Shown: piece by piece, positions 7,615 to 17,217 of the stretch
Layout of the letters: each line of letters opens with the position of its first letter
Numbering within the stretch: position 1 is the first letter of the stretch
NCBI RefSeq assembly: GCF_900111075.1
Contig: NZ_FOFZ01000003.1
Coordinates: forward strand, 310,001 to 374,000
DNA from: Flavobacterium frigoris
GTDB taxonomy: Bacteria > Bacteroidota > Bacteroidia > Flavobacteriales > Flavobacteriaceae
Direction of reading: 5' to 3'
Length of the DNA: 64,000 bases
Translations under genes and position numbers: made by a program
Notes under the pieces: model-generated
Databases searched by the model: none
What the model was told of the DNA's origin: nothing
The model's input: the letters and a program-made list of their open reading frames with translations, nothing else

Positions 7615-7666
7615 GGAAAGGCTCTGCCTGCGTCTGGCTGCAACAGGCAACGGCAGTTGACTTTCC
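7615..7666. repeat. imperfect inverted repeat
   Basis: GGAAAG (7615) pairs with CTTTCC (7661) and TGCCTG (7625) with CAGGCA (7644), with GGCTGCAA in the loop region. It is GC-richer than its surroundings and looks like a small dispersed palindromic element. Nearby, GTGAGT-TTCG-ACTCAC (7750-7765) forms a small hairpin with a stable TTCG loop. I see no gene in 7254-7885. Confidence 0.4.
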
Positions 7667-7798
7667 TTAAAAAAACCTTTAAATCTAATGCCTATGCAAT
7701 AAAAAAAGAACACTTCGTCTATCGTTGTTTATGATTCAAATTTAGTTTTGTGAGTTTCGACTCACTTCTCACAATTCCCTTTTAACAACAGTAAGACA

Positions 7799-7843
7799 TA
7801 AAAAAAGGCCCTCTAACACGCCGGCAAGCTATACTAGAGGACC
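7799..7843 (-). terminator. strong minus-strand terminator upstream of susC
   Basis: On the minus strand GGTCCTCTA (7843-7835) pairs with TAGAGGGCC (7815-7807), one G-U pair included, and is followed by TTTTTTT. No minus-strand gene ends here. With the promoter-like pair at 7852-7881 it could define a very short RNA. Confidence 0.5.
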
Positions 7844-7851
7844 ACCGCTAA

Positions 7852-7881
7852 CAAAACTAACGTTTCAATTAACTATACCAA
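7852..7881 (-). promoter_or_regulatory. candidate Bacteroidota promoter facing away from susC
   Basis: On the minus strand TTG (7881-7879), 19 bases, then TAGTTTTG (7859-7852) fit the Bacteroidota pattern TTTG-N19-21-TAnnTTTG. The predicted start would lie directly before the hairpin at 7799-7843. In so AT-rich a sequence a chance match is possible. Confidence 0.3.
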
Positions 7882-7885
7882 TATT

Positions 7886-10800
7886 ATGAAAAAAATTTCA
7901 TTTTACAAGGGTGGATCGGCATTTTGGTACCTGATTATTATCGGGTTCTCATTATCCTATACCCCTGCTCTAGCCAACAAGCTACTGAGGCAAAACCACT
8001 CCTTACCGCAACAAATAAAAATAAACGGTACCATTACAGATGGACTCAACCCCTTAACTGGTGTTACTGTTTCCATAAAAGGAAAAGCAAAATCAACCGT
8101 TATTTCTGACTTTGATGGTAAATACACCATAGAAGCGACCCCAATTGATACACTTGTGGTCGCATTCATAGGATTTAAAACAGCAATAATCCCCTTAAAC
8201 GGCCGTAAAACAATTAACATCCAATTACAGCAAGATATAACCTCGCTACAAGAAGTCCGTGTCAACGCTGGTTACTACTCCGTTAAAGAAAGTGAACGCA
8301 CAGGAAGTATTGCGAAAATCACTGCAAAGGATATAGAAAAACAACCCATAAATAACCCTTTGGCTGCTTTGCAAGGTCGCATGACTGGCGTAACAATAAC
8401 ACAAGCCACTGGAACTCCTGGTGGTGGTTTCGACATACAGATCAGAGGGATAAACAGCATTCGCACTGATGGTAATGCGCCGCTATATATTGTGGATGGA
8501 GTACCTTACAGTTCACAATCATTAGGCTCAGTAATGACATCGGGCAATATTTTGGCAGGATCAGCAAGTCCTCTCAACAATATTAACCCATCAGATATTG
8601 AGAGTATGGAAGTACTAAAAGATGCTGATGCTACTGCAATCTATGGTTCAAGAGGATCCAACGGCGTCGTGCTCATAACGACCAAAAAAGGAAAACAAGG
8701 AAAAACCAAATTCGATATGAATACGTATTCCAGTTTTGGAAAACTAACTCGCACCATGGATTTATTAAATACACAACAATATTTATCCATGCGTAAGGAA
8801 GCCTTTGCCAACGACGGAATTACAGACTATCCAGGGTACGCCTATGATGTAAATGGTACTTGGGATCAAAACCGTTACACCAATTGGCAAAAAGAATTAC
8901 TGGGAGGTACTGCAAATACAAACAATATTCAAACTACGGTCTCTGGTGGAAATGCCGAAACTCAATTTTTGTTAAGTGGCACCTACCGTAACGAAACAAC
9001 CGTTTTCCCTGGGGATGCAAAATATGAAAAATTGGCGTTTCACAACAGCCTAACGCATCGCTCTATTGACAATCGTTTTAAAATGAGCTTTACAGCAGAC
9101 TATGCTACTGATAAGAATACACTACCCGCAAACGACTTGATGTACCAAGCTATAATTCTGGCGCCAAATGCCCCAGCTCTATACGATGCCCAAGGAAACT
9201 TAAATTGGGAAAATGGCACTTGGAACAATCCGTTAAGCTATTTGGAAGGCAAATATGCAGCCAACACAAGCAACCTAATTGCTAATACTGTTCTTTCGTA
9301 CAACATACTGGAAAACTTGGAAATAAAAACAAATCTAGGGTACACAGACTATCACATCTCCGAAAATCGGACATTTCCTTCTACCATGTACAATCCAGCG
9401 TATGGACTGGGGAGTGAAGTTTCCACGCTTATTATAAACAATGCCAAACGTAGCTCATGGATTATTGAACCTCAGATCAATTGGAAGAAAACGGCAGGCA
9501 ATTCAGAATTAATGCTATTAGCAGGCACAACTTTTCAGAAGCAAACAGAGCAACAATTGGCACAAATCGGATCAGGTTTTGCAAGTAACAGTTTACTGCA
9601 CAATATAGCTGCAGCTTCCTATTTAACAATTACTGACGATCAGTTAACCATTTACAAATACCAAGCGTTCTTTGGTAGAATTAATTACAATTGGAAAAGT
9701 AAATACATCATCAACTTAACAGGAAGAAGAGATGGTTCCAGTCGTTTTGGCCCTGGCAATCGCTTTGCTAATTTCGGAGCTATAGGTGCAGCCTGGATAT
9801 TCTCAAAGGAGGCGTTCATAAATAATAGTAGTTTCCTAAGTTTCGGAAAATTACGCACCAGTTATGGTACCAGTGGAAATGACCAGATTGGTGATTACCA
9901 ATTCTTAGACACTTATGAGATTACTGGCAACAATTACAATGGTACTATTGGGATAAAACCTACCCGTCTTTTCAATCCTTCCTTTGGTTGGGAAACCAAT
10001 AAAAAAAGAGAAGCCGCAATCGACCTAGGATTTTTCAACGATCGTATTTTCTTAACTTCAGCCTATTTTTGCAACCGTTCTTCTAGTCAACTTGTGGGTG
10101 TACCACAACCAGGAACTACAGGTTTTTCTTCTTTACAAGCCAATTTAAATGCAACAGTTCAAAATACAGGTTTAGAACTGGAATTGCGAACGGTTAATTT
10201 TAGAAAGACAGCGTTCAATTGGACGACTACATTAAACCTGACCCTACCTAAAAATAAACTCTTGGAATTCCCTGATTTAGAGGGGTCTACTTACGCCAAT
10301 TCGCTGGTAATAGGTAAATCATTGAGTATCCAAAAAACATACCACTACACAGGAATTGATCAAGTTACAGGTGTTTATCAATTTGAGGACTACAATGGTG
10401 ACGGAAAAATTACAGGACCAGAAGACCGCCAATGGATTGAAGATACAGCACCTCAATTATTTGGAGGATTTGGCAACCAACTCAGCTATAAAAATTGGGC
10501 ACTGGATTTTCTATTTCAGGGCGTAAAACAAAAAGGGCGTAATTACTTATACACGGCTTCTTGGATAGGAGATTTCTCGAATCAGCCACAAGCGGTTTTG
10601 AATCACTGGCCACAAAATGGTACCGATGCCGAAATTCAGCAATATACAACAGGAGCTAATGCAGCAGCATTGGATGCCTATTTCTTATACAGCAACAGTA
10701 ACGCAACCATAAGTGATGCTTCCTACATCCGATTGAAAAGCATCAGTATTTCATATACGATTCCAAAAGAAGTTACAAAAGGGGGGACAGCAAAAATCTA

Positions 10801-10921
10801 TTTACAAGGACAAAACCTCCTCACATGGACCAATTACAAAGGTGCCGATCCTGAAAATCAATCCGCTTTCTACTCCCCCCCTTTATGTCAATTTACTTTT
10901 GGACTAAACCTTAGCTTTTAA
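7886..10921 (+). CDS. SusC/RagA-family TonB-linked outer membrane protein
   Basis: This 1011-residue receptor has a signal peptide (hydrophobic WYLIIIGFSLSYTPALA, about residues 14-30) and a carboxypeptidase-like domain (ITDGLNPLTGVTVSIKG, FDGKYTI, residues 48-115). Next is a plug domain: ALQGRMTGVTITQATGTPGG, QIRGINSIRTDGNAPLYIVDG, ATAIYGSRGSNGVVLITTKKG, about 150-270. A long beta-barrel follows, ending in ...FGLNLSF with the terminal aromatic residue needed for barrel assembly. SusC proteins import oligosaccharides or peptides across the outer membrane under TonB power, working with a SusD lipoprotein, which is encoded 20 bases downstream. The linked S9 peptidase makes peptides a more likely substrate than glycans; that is inference. 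Confidence 0.95.
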   Translation: MKKISFYKGGSAFWYLIIIGFSLSYTPALANKLLRQNHSLPQQIKINGTITDGLNPLTGVTVSIKGKAKSTVISDFDGKYTIEATPIDTLVVAFIGFKTAIIPLNGRKTINIQLQQDITSLQEVRVNAGYYSVKESERTGSIAKITAKDIEKQPINNPLAALQGRMTGVTITQATGTPGGGFDIQIRGINSIRTDGNAPLYIVDGVPYSSQSLGSVMTSGNILAGSASPLNNINPSDIESMEVLKDADATAIYGSRGSNGVVLITTKKGKQGKTKFDMNTYSSFGKLTRTMDLLNTQQYLSMRKEAFANDGITDYPGYAYDVNGTWDQNRYTNWQKELLGGTANTNNIQTTVSGGNAETQFLLSGTYRNETTVFPGDAKYEKLAFHNSLTHRSIDNRFKMSFTADYATDKNTLPANDLMYQAIILAPNAPALYDAQGNLNWENGTWNNPLSYLEGKYAANTSNLIANTVLSYNILENLEIKTNLGYTDYHISENRTFPSTMYNPAYGLGSEVSTLIINNAKRSSWIIEPQINWKKTAGNSELMLLAGTTFQKQTEQQLAQIGSGFASNSLLHNIAAASYLTITDDQLTIYKYQAFFGRINYNWKSKYIINLTGRRDGSSRFGPGNRFANFGAIGAAWIFSKEAFINNSSFLSFGKLRTSYGTSGNDQIGDYQFLDTYEITGNNYNGTIGIKPTRLFNPSFGWETNKKREAAIDLGFFNDRIFLTSAYFCNRSSSQLVGVPQPGTTGFSSLQANLNATVQNTGLELELRTVNFRKTAFNWTTTLNLTLPKNKLLEFPDLEGSTYANSLVIGKSLSIQKTYHYTGIDQVTGVYQFEDYNGDGKITGPEDRQWIEDTAPQLFGGFGNQLSYKNWALDFLFQGVKQKGRNYLYTASWIGDFSNQPQAVLNHWPQNGTDAEIQQYTTGANAAALDAYFLYSNSNATISDASYIRLKSISISYTIPKEVTKGGTAKIYLQGQNLLTWTNYKGADPENQSAFYSPPLCQFTFGLNLSF

Positions 10922-10941
10922 AAATCAATAAATATTGCGAT

Positions 10942-12333
10942 ATGAAATACTATAAATTAATACAGTCAATGCTAATAATAGCATTAATAGTACTCCTTTG
11001 CTTGTGGCTGAATGGCTGCGAAAGTTTTACGGAGGTAGATTTGCCACAATCACAGCTTACTGGTACTGCAGTGTTAGAAGATGTTACAACAGCAAACGCA
11101 GCACTTTCAAATTGCTATTCACAACTAAGAGAAAACGGCATACTTTCTGGAAACCAAGATGGCCTTTCGAATGGACTGGGAAACTATTCGGATGAATTAA
11201 CCTATTATGGAAGTCCCAGTGCGCCTTTAGAAGACTTTTACAATCATACCGTACTCCCCTCAAATCCTATGGTTAGTTCTTTATGGAATAGCAGTTACAG
11301 TCAAATTTATGCAATAAACGCACTTTTAGAAGGTCTTGAAAAATCAACAGCAATTCCTTCAGAGCAACGTAATGTCTTAAAAGGAGAAGGCTTGTTTCTT
11401 AGAGCATTTATTCACTTTTATCTACTAAATCTATTTGGAGACATTCCATATATCGAAACAACAGATTATAAAAAAAATAGTACCGTTTCGAGAATGTCCG
11501 AAGACGAAGTATATGATAAAATTACAACCGACTTAATGCTATCTAAAAGCATATTAAACTACAGTTATGGTACTGCAGAACGTGTTCGACCTAATAAAGG
11601 CACGGCTACAGCAGTACTAGCACGAGTGTACCTTTACAGAGGAGCGTGGCAACTAGCCGAAGAGGAAGCGTCCCAAGTAATTAATACGAATACATACCAG
11701 TTGGAAGCGGATTTAGATAAGGTATTTCTAAAGGAAAATCCCTCAACAATTTGGCAATTGCACCCAGGTATTACGGGGCTGAACACGCATGATGCGCATA
11801 CTTTTATTTTTAGCAGCGGCCCTCCTCCGATTACTGCTATAAGTACCCATTTACTAAACGCATTTGAAACTGGAGATCAAAGAAAGCAACATTGGTTGGG
11901 GAATGTGACGGACGGTACTCAAACATGGTACTACCCATACAAATACAAACAAATCGCCAATACAGGAAGCTCTCAGGAATTTGCAATTATATTGCGATTA
12001 GAAGAACAATACCTCATCCGTGCAGAAGCTAGGGCTCATCAAAATAATTGGATTGGTGCTTTAGCTGATTTAAACCTAATTCGAAACCGAGCAGGATTAG
12101 CAGATACGGCGGCCAACACGCCCGAAAACGTATTACTTGCTATTCAACAAGAACGCAGGGTCGAATTATTCACTGAATTAGGGCAACGCTGGTTTGATCT
12201 AAAAAGAACAGAACAAGCAGATGGGATTTTAAGTGCTATAAAACCAGGATGGAAAAGTACCGATAAATGGTTACCTATCCCTCAAACAGAATTACTGCTG
12301 AACAAAAACCTACATCAAAATCCAGGATATTAA
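10942..12333 (+). CDS. SusD/RagB-family nutrient-binding lipoprotein
   Basis: This 463-residue protein has a lipoprotein signal peptide with lipobox LNGC (Cys26). A SusD-like helical fold follows: TANAALSNCYSQLRENG, LWNSSYSQIYAINALLEGL, LFLRAFIHFYLLNLFGDIPY (TPR-like, about 145-170), and the C-terminal signature YLIRAEARAHQNNWIGALADLN, ERRVELFTELGQRWFDLKRT. It forms the surface lid of the SusC channel encoded just upstream and captures substrate. It is 1 base from the peptidase gene, so the three genes form one operon. Confidence 0.95.
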   Translation: MKYYKLIQSMLIIALIVLLCLWLNGCESFTEVDLPQSQLTGTAVLEDVTTANAALSNCYSQLRENGILSGNQDGLSNGLGNYSDELTYYGSPSAPLEDFYNHTVLPSNPMVSSLWNSSYSQIYAINALLEGLEKSTAIPSEQRNVLKGEGLFLRAFIHFYLLNLFGDIPYIETTDYKKNSTVSRMSEDEVYDKITTDLMLSKSILNYSYGTAERVRPNKGTATAVLARVYLYRGAWQLAEEEASQVINTNTYQLEADLDKVFLKENPSTIWQLHPGITGLNTHDAHTFIFSSGPPPITAISTHLLNAFETGDQRKQHWLGNVTDGTQTWYYPYKYKQIANTGSSQEFAIILRLEEQYLIRAEARAHQNNWIGALADLNLIRNRAGLADTAANTPENVLLAIQQERRVELFTELGQRWFDLKRTEQADGILSAIKPGWKSTDKWLPIPQTELLLNKNLHQNPGY

Positions 12334-12334
12334 G

Positions 12335-14965
12335 ATGAAAAAGAGGATGAATTTAAAAGGGAATACGAACTGGATTTTTCTCCTTTTGATACTTGGGATT
12401 GGCTCTTCTTGGAGCCAATCCTTTTCAAAAAGGCAACTTAAACCCGAAGACTATGCATTATGGAGTACCCTTTCAGAGGAAAAAATTTCAGAGGATGGAA
12501 ATTGGATAAGTTACAAGCTGAATTATCAGTCAGCAAAGGACACATTATTTGTACAAAACACACAAACTGCGAAGAAAAAGTATTTTCCAACAGCAGAAAA
12601 TGGTCTTTTTAGTCCAGACAGTAAATGGTGGATTGCGCAAGATTCAAAGAAAGGAACGGCATTACTAAACTTAAAAACGGGTGTATTGCAATGGATTCAG
12701 CACGTTTCTAAATATGAGTTTGTAGCTGGAGGAAAATATATAGTACTAACGAAACAGGAATCACAGAAGGAAGAGTCTCTCCACATATTCCATTTACAAA
12801 CGGGTAAAGAACAGACGATCAATGGAGTTTCAGAATATCGTTTTAATGGGGATGGTACTCTTTTAGCCTACGTAACACCAAAAGAAAATACAGTGAATCT
12901 GATTCGAATGAATTCCAATTTTAATAGTGAGACATTAGTTCAAGAAAAAGAAGGGGATTTTAAATACCTTAGTTGGAATAATAAAGGCGATGTACTCTCC
13001 TTTTTACAAGAATCTAATAGCGAGACCGCTAAACTAAAAAACCACAAGCTATACTACATAACCCAATTAGAACAAAAACCAAAAATAGTAGTTTTAGACC
13101 CATTATTGTCGACAGATTTCTTTAAAGACAAACATATTGTAATTCCCTTTGCTCGCGTGCCGCTTGAAATTTCAGAAGATGGCAAACGAATATTCTTTAA
13201 CCTAAGTGCTGCAATTCCTCAAAAGGAAGAAAACGAAATAGTGCAAATATGGAGTAGTGTTGTAACAGGCGTACATCATGGACAACAGCTAGACCCTTTC
13301 CATATTCCTAAATTGGCAGTATGGTGGCCAGAGGAAAATAAAATAGTCCAAATAGGAACAGATGATTTGCCAAACGTTTTGTTAATTGGCAATCAAAACT
13401 ATGCATTGACCTTTAATAACCGGGCCTATGAACCTCAATATGAATTTGAGGCAATACCCGACTTCTACCTGACCGATTTAAATACAGGAAAAAGCAGTTT
13501 AGTAGTAAAGAAACAGCTCCATTCCATTGGAAATATAGGAGCAGCACCACAGGGCAGGTATATCAATTACTTTAAAGATAAAAAATGGTGGATATACGAT
13601 CCTATATTGGAAAAACAGACCAATGTTACAACACTAATTCCCTCAGCCGTTTATAACTTGGAATTCGATCAGCCAGGAGCAACGCCGCCTTATGGTAGTC
13701 CGGGTTGGACACAGGACGGTAAGCTTATTGTGTACGACCAGTATGATATTTGGACAGTAGCTCCAGATGGGGAAAACGCCAAAAGACTAACCCAAGGTCG
13801 GGAGCAAAAAATACGTTTCAGGATCTACCAAAATTTAAATGAAAGCAACATAATCAATACCACATCTAATTTACCAACCCGTACTTTTAACTTTACTAAA
13901 GGAACGGTACTTGAGGCCTTGGGTGATAATAAAGCCTCCGGATATTATTACTTGCAAAGCAATGGTCATTGCAAAGTGATGGTATATAAAAAGGCAAGAA
14001 TCAGCATGCTGAAAAAGGCAAAGCAAACTGAAAAATATCTGTATAAAGAAGAGTCGTTTGAGAGTTCACCAAAATTACAGCTTTGGAGCAAAACCATGAA
14101 AAAAGAGCAGCTGGTATTGAAAACAAATCCGCAGCAGGATAAATTCTTCTGGGGACATGCTGAACTGATTTCCTATACAAACCAAAAAGGGCTACCCTTA
14201 AAGGGGGTATTATTTTATCCGGCAGGTTTTCAATCTGGTAAAAAATATCCAATGATTGTTCATCTATACGAAAGACAGTCGGGAATTATGCATCATTATA
14301 TTAATCCTACACAATACAATTCCGATGGATTTAATCCAACTAAATATACATTCGAGGACTATTTAGTATTTTATCCAGATATTGCCTATGAAGTAGGAAT
14401 ACCAGGACAATCTGCCGTTTCGTGCGTACAGGAAGCTATTGATACTGTTATAGCGAACGGTATTGTTGAATCCAATCACATTGGTTTGATAGGCGGTTCC
14501 TTTGGTGGATATGAAACTGCCTATATTATTTCACAAACTAATCGGTTTGCCACAGCAGTCGTGGGTGCCGCCTGTACAGATCTAGTCAGCAATTACCTGA
14601 GTATGGAATCCAGTGGCGAACGCTCCCATATGTGGCGCTATGAATCCGCACAATTGCGAATGGGTACCTCTTTGTTTGACAATTACAAAGGATATATTGA
14701 AAACTCACCTATAGCACGCGCTTCCTCCATAAATACACCAGTGTTGATTTGGACGGGCCAGCAAGACCCTAACGTGAATTGGACGCAAAGTATTGAACTG
14801 CATTTGGCGTTACAAAGACTTCAAAAGCCACATACATTTCTGGTATATCCTGGCCAAGGCCACGCCATTGGCAAGCCTGAGTCTCAAATAGACCTCGATA
14901 AAAGAGTAAAAGAATGGTTCGATTATTATCTCAAAGGAATCCCTTTTTCCACAAAAAAAATCTAA
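12335..14965 (+). CDS. S9-family (prolyl oligopeptidase-like) secreted peptidase
   Basis: This 876-residue enzyme has an N-terminal signal peptide (WIFLLLILGIGSSWSQS). A beta-propeller-like region covers about residues 60-600, and the C-terminal alpha/beta-hydrolase peptidase domain about 610-870. The catalytic triad can be read: Ser722 in GGSFGGY, Asp811 in GQQDPN and His843 in GQGHAIG. It is expected to cleave short peptides in the periplasm. It follows susD by 1 base, which suggests that the SusCD pair imports peptides which this enzyme trims. The length is at the upper end of the family. A bidirectional terminator follows at 15108. Confidence 0.92.
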   Translation: MKKRMNLKGNTNWIFLLLILGIGSSWSQSFSKRQLKPEDYALWSTLSEEKISEDGNWISYKLNYQSAKDTLFVQNTQTAKKKYFPTAENGLFSPDSKWWIAQDSKKGTALLNLKTGVLQWIQHVSKYEFVAGGKYIVLTKQESQKEESLHIFHLQTGKEQTINGVSEYRFNGDGTLLAYVTPKENTVNLIRMNSNFNSETLVQEKEGDFKYLSWNNKGDVLSFLQESNSETAKLKNHKLYYITQLEQKPKIVVLDPLLSTDFFKDKHIVIPFARVPLEISEDGKRIFFNLSAAIPQKEENEIVQIWSSVVTGVHHGQQLDPFHIPKLAVWWPEENKIVQIGTDDLPNVLLIGNQNYALTFNNRAYEPQYEFEAIPDFYLTDLNTGKSSLVVKKQLHSIGNIGAAPQGRYINYFKDKKWWIYDPILEKQTNVTTLIPSAVYNLEFDQPGATPPYGSPGWTQDGKLIVYDQYDIWTVAPDGENAKRLTQGREQKIRFRIYQNLNESNIINTTSNLPTRTFNFTKGTVLEALGDNKASGYYYLQSNGHCKVMVYKKARISMLKKAKQTEKYLYKEESFESSPKLQLWSKTMKKEQLVLKTNPQQDKFFWGHAELISYTNQKGLPLKGVLFYPAGFQSGKKYPMIVHLYERQSGIMHHYINPTQYNSDGFNPTKYTFEDYLVFYPDIAYEVGIPGQSAVSCVQEAIDTVIANGIVESNHIGLIGGSFGGYETAYIISQTNRFATAVVGAACTDLVSNYLSMESSGERSHMWRYESAQLRMGTSLFDNYKGYIENSPIARASSINTPVLIWTGQQDPNVNWTQSIELHLALQRLQKPHTFLVYPGQGHAIGKPESQIDLDKRVKEWFDYYLKGIPFSTKKI

Positions 14966-15107
14966 ACTACGACTTGATACTTACTAAGTTCAACTTTTTT
15001 ATCATATGAAACTCCAAATTTTCGAATCGCTTTAGGGACGGGGTAAAACGAGAATGAGATATACACTTCCTCCCCCTCCTATTGAAAGGTCGGGGAAAGG
15101 ACAAAAA

Positions 15108-15142
15108 CAATGCCGAACCTGAAATTTTCAAGTTCGGCATTG
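15108..15142. terminator. bidirectional terminator between convergent units
   Basis: The long hairpin CAATGCCGAAC...GTTCGGCATTG lies between the plus-strand S9 peptidase and the minus-strand DUF6520 gene and can serve both. The rest of the 14966-15177 spacer is featureless. Confidence 0.7.
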
Positions 15143-15177
15143 CCATTTCCCCTACTTAATATAGGGTTGTTAAAGTC

Positions 15178-15444
15178 CTACTGAATCTTTTTGTAAAGAG
15201 CCTGTGGACAAGCTGTACCTGCTGCATTTAGTTTGTACAACTGTTGAGCACCATTAGTACACATTTGTGGATTAAAATTATCAGAACAAACAACACTTGT
15301 TTCGGCACAAGTGGAAGGAATTCGTCCGTTAACATCAGCGTAAGTGCTGACATTGGTTCTGGAAATGTTGGCTGCAAAAGCCCCTGCTACCGCTAAAACA
15401 ATAGCTGCAAAAGGCAATGCCTTTTGTACAATACGTGTTTTCAT
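15178..15444 (-). CDS. DUF6520-family secreted Cys-containing peptide
   Basis: This 88-residue protein has an N-terminal signal or anchor segment (KALPFAAIVLAVAGAFAANI, about residues 8-27). Its short mature part has five Cys (CAETSVVC, MCTNG, ACPQ). It fits the DUF6520 family, small exported peptides of Flavobacteria with no known function. It lies 78 bases downstream of a MauE/DoxX-type membrane protein with a Cys-rich CSCGG motif, a pairing I know from other Flavobacteria. Disulphide formation in the peptide by the membrane partner is plausible but unproven. Confidence 0.75.
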   Translation of the reverse strand: MKTRIVQKALPFAAIVLAVAGAFAANISRTNVSTYADVNGRIPSTCAETSVVCSDNFNPQMCTNGAQQLYKLNAAGTACPQALYKKIQ

Positions 15445-15522
15445 AATATTTAAATTAAAAGTTTTTGATCTACTCTTTTTTACAGGTTTTCGATCGATTT
15501 CCTGACACCGCGCAGTATATTT

Positions 15523-17064
15523 TTATAGGCCTATTGTATCTCCCATTTTTGATTTAAAATTTGCCGGATGAAACCCTTTAGTATACAAGCGATACGTAAC
15601 AATTTTATGACCAATTAATGCAACTACTAAATTATCCACAACCTGAAAATGTTCCATCTTATGTTGTTCTTCATTATTAATATAAAAGCTGAAATCATAA
15701 CGTTTATACCTTAAATCATAAACATCAATAATAGAAGCGGTTCGCCACATTTCTTCCGGCTCATACAATCCCATTAAACCAGCATTCACAAAAAGGTAAT
15801 TTCCAAAAGTTGAAGTGCCTTTGTTAACTAATAACGGAGGGGCTGAAAGTTTGCTTTGATTTTTAGAATGAATGTAAGCTACTTTAATACGAGCACGACT
15901 AGTCGTATCAATAGTATGTCCTATATAATTTAGCTTTAAATTAGTATCTATGACAAGATATTGATTGCGATAATAGTAGGTATAAATAACTTTCTGAAGT
16001 TGTTCGTTATACAAAAGCATCCCGTCTGTATCGAAAAGTCCATCAATTTGTTTTTGCAATAAATGAGGAGCTAATCTTACTTGAATGGTATCACTAATCC
16101 TTAAAAGTCCTAAAATAGAATTATGCATTGTACTGCTTACAGCTCGAAAAACAAAAGTTTTCGAATTAATGGGCTCAGATAAAGAAAAATAAGCTTTGCC
16201 TTTCATTAATTGTGATGCTTTCCAATCTTTGATACTTCCACTCAAAATAGTTGGGACTGTTCCATCAAAAACATAGAAATAAGGAGGTTTAACCTTTAGA
16301 GCAATTCTTCGAAAAGCAATATTTTCATTTTTAAGCTGTATCACAAAACGCTCTTGATGTTGCAAGCTTGTGTCTAAAACAAGTATATTTAACGGGGCAG
16401 TAACATTACCTAAATATATTTTCCCATCAGCTATTCCCGCTATATAATAAGAATTAAACTGAATATCCTTTTCATGTGTTTTTAATATTGGGTGGTGAGG
16501 AAAACGACGAATAAAATTGTTGCGATGATGTATAATATCTTCTGATACTATAAAAAGTAAAATCACAACGGAAATGCTGCAAACAAATACGATTGGAAGA
16601 GCTATAAAAATAGGTTTCCATCTTTTGATTTGTGACGTTGTTTCTTTTTCTTCTAGTATTAGAATCCCACCTAAAGCTAACAAAAAAAATACAATATTAA
16701 AAATAAGATGTTGAGTCCAATTCATCTTTTCAAGAATACCTCCACAGGAACAGGGAACAAAAGAGCTGAAATTTAAAATAATGATGATATAAGTACTAAA
16801 TAGAATCATCAAACTAAAAGCGGAAAAGAATCCAATAAGTCGATATTTTGGAAAAATCAGAAGTAAGGAAATAAGCAACTCAATAATTGGGACAGCCCAC
16901 GAAACCCAACTGGCAAAAGCACTTAGTAAGGGTGATTGCCCTAGCTGAACCTGAAAATTCTCAAAATCCAATAGTTTACTAACTGCTGCATAAACAAACA
17001 ATAATATATACAGCAGAGAAATACTGTTGAGAAAAATACTTTTGGTGGTGGCACTTAGTTTCAT
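15523..17064 (-). CDS. MauE/DoxX-like redox-associated membrane protein with large C-terminal domain
   Basis: This 513-residue protein has about five transmembrane segments in its first 175 residues: a MauE/DoxX-type four-helix unit (LYILLFVYAAVSKLLDFENF, WAVPIIELLISLLLIF) with the FVPCSCGGI Cys motif near residue 107, then a fifth helix. The remaining 330 residues look beta-rich and probably lie outside the membrane. MauE-like proteins supply electrons or disulphides for maturing exported proteins. The neighbouring DUF6520 peptide, with five Cys, is the obvious candidate client. A 37-base sequence that recurs upstream of the oxoamine synthase gene starts 62 bases upstream of this start, so both units may share the AraC regulator. 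Confidence 0.75.
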   Translation of the reverse strand: MKLSATTKSIFLNSISLLYILLFVYAAVSKLLDFENFQVQLGQSPLLSAFASWVSWAVPIIELLISLLLIFPKYRLIGFFSAFSLMILFSTYIIIILNFSSFVPCSCGGILEKMNWTQHLIFNIVFFLLALGGILILEEKETTSQIKRWKPIFIALPIVFVCSISVVILLFIVSEDIIHHRNNFIRRFPHHPILKTHEKDIQFNSYYIAGIADGKIYLGNVTAPLNILVLDTSLQHQERFVIQLKNENIAFRRIALKVKPPYFYVFDGTVPTILSGSIKDWKASQLMKGKAYFSLSEPINSKTFVFRAVSSTMHNSILGLLRISDTIQVRLAPHLLQKQIDGLFDTDGMLLYNEQLQKVIYTYYYRNQYLVIDTNLKLNYIGHTIDTTSRARIKVAYIHSKNQSKLSAPPLLVNKGTSTFGNYLFVNAGLMGLYEPEEMWRTASIIDVYDLRYKRYDFSFYINNEEQHKMEHFQVVDNLVVALIGHKIVTYRLYTKGFHPANFKSKMGDTIGL

Positions 17065-17125
17065 ATCGGCGAACTTTAAATTTAATCCGATATAAAATTC
17101 TAAAAAACAAATAAATAAAGTGAAG

Positions 17126-17162
17126 CAAATCGGGAGTATAACTTGTCAAAAAAGGAGTTTTT
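17126..17162 (+). promoter_or_regulatory. 37-base conserved element, copy A (putative AraC site)
   Basis: CAAATCGGGAGTAT, three variable bases, then TTGTCA-AAAAAGGA and a T run. The same arrangement and spacing recur at 18653-18690. It lies upstream of the MauE-like gene and next to the 3' end of the AraC gene. Confidence 0.6.
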
Positions 17163-17217
17163 CTACATTATACTTTTTTCCTCTTTATTCTTTATTCTTT
17201 ATTCTTTCCTCCTCCTG

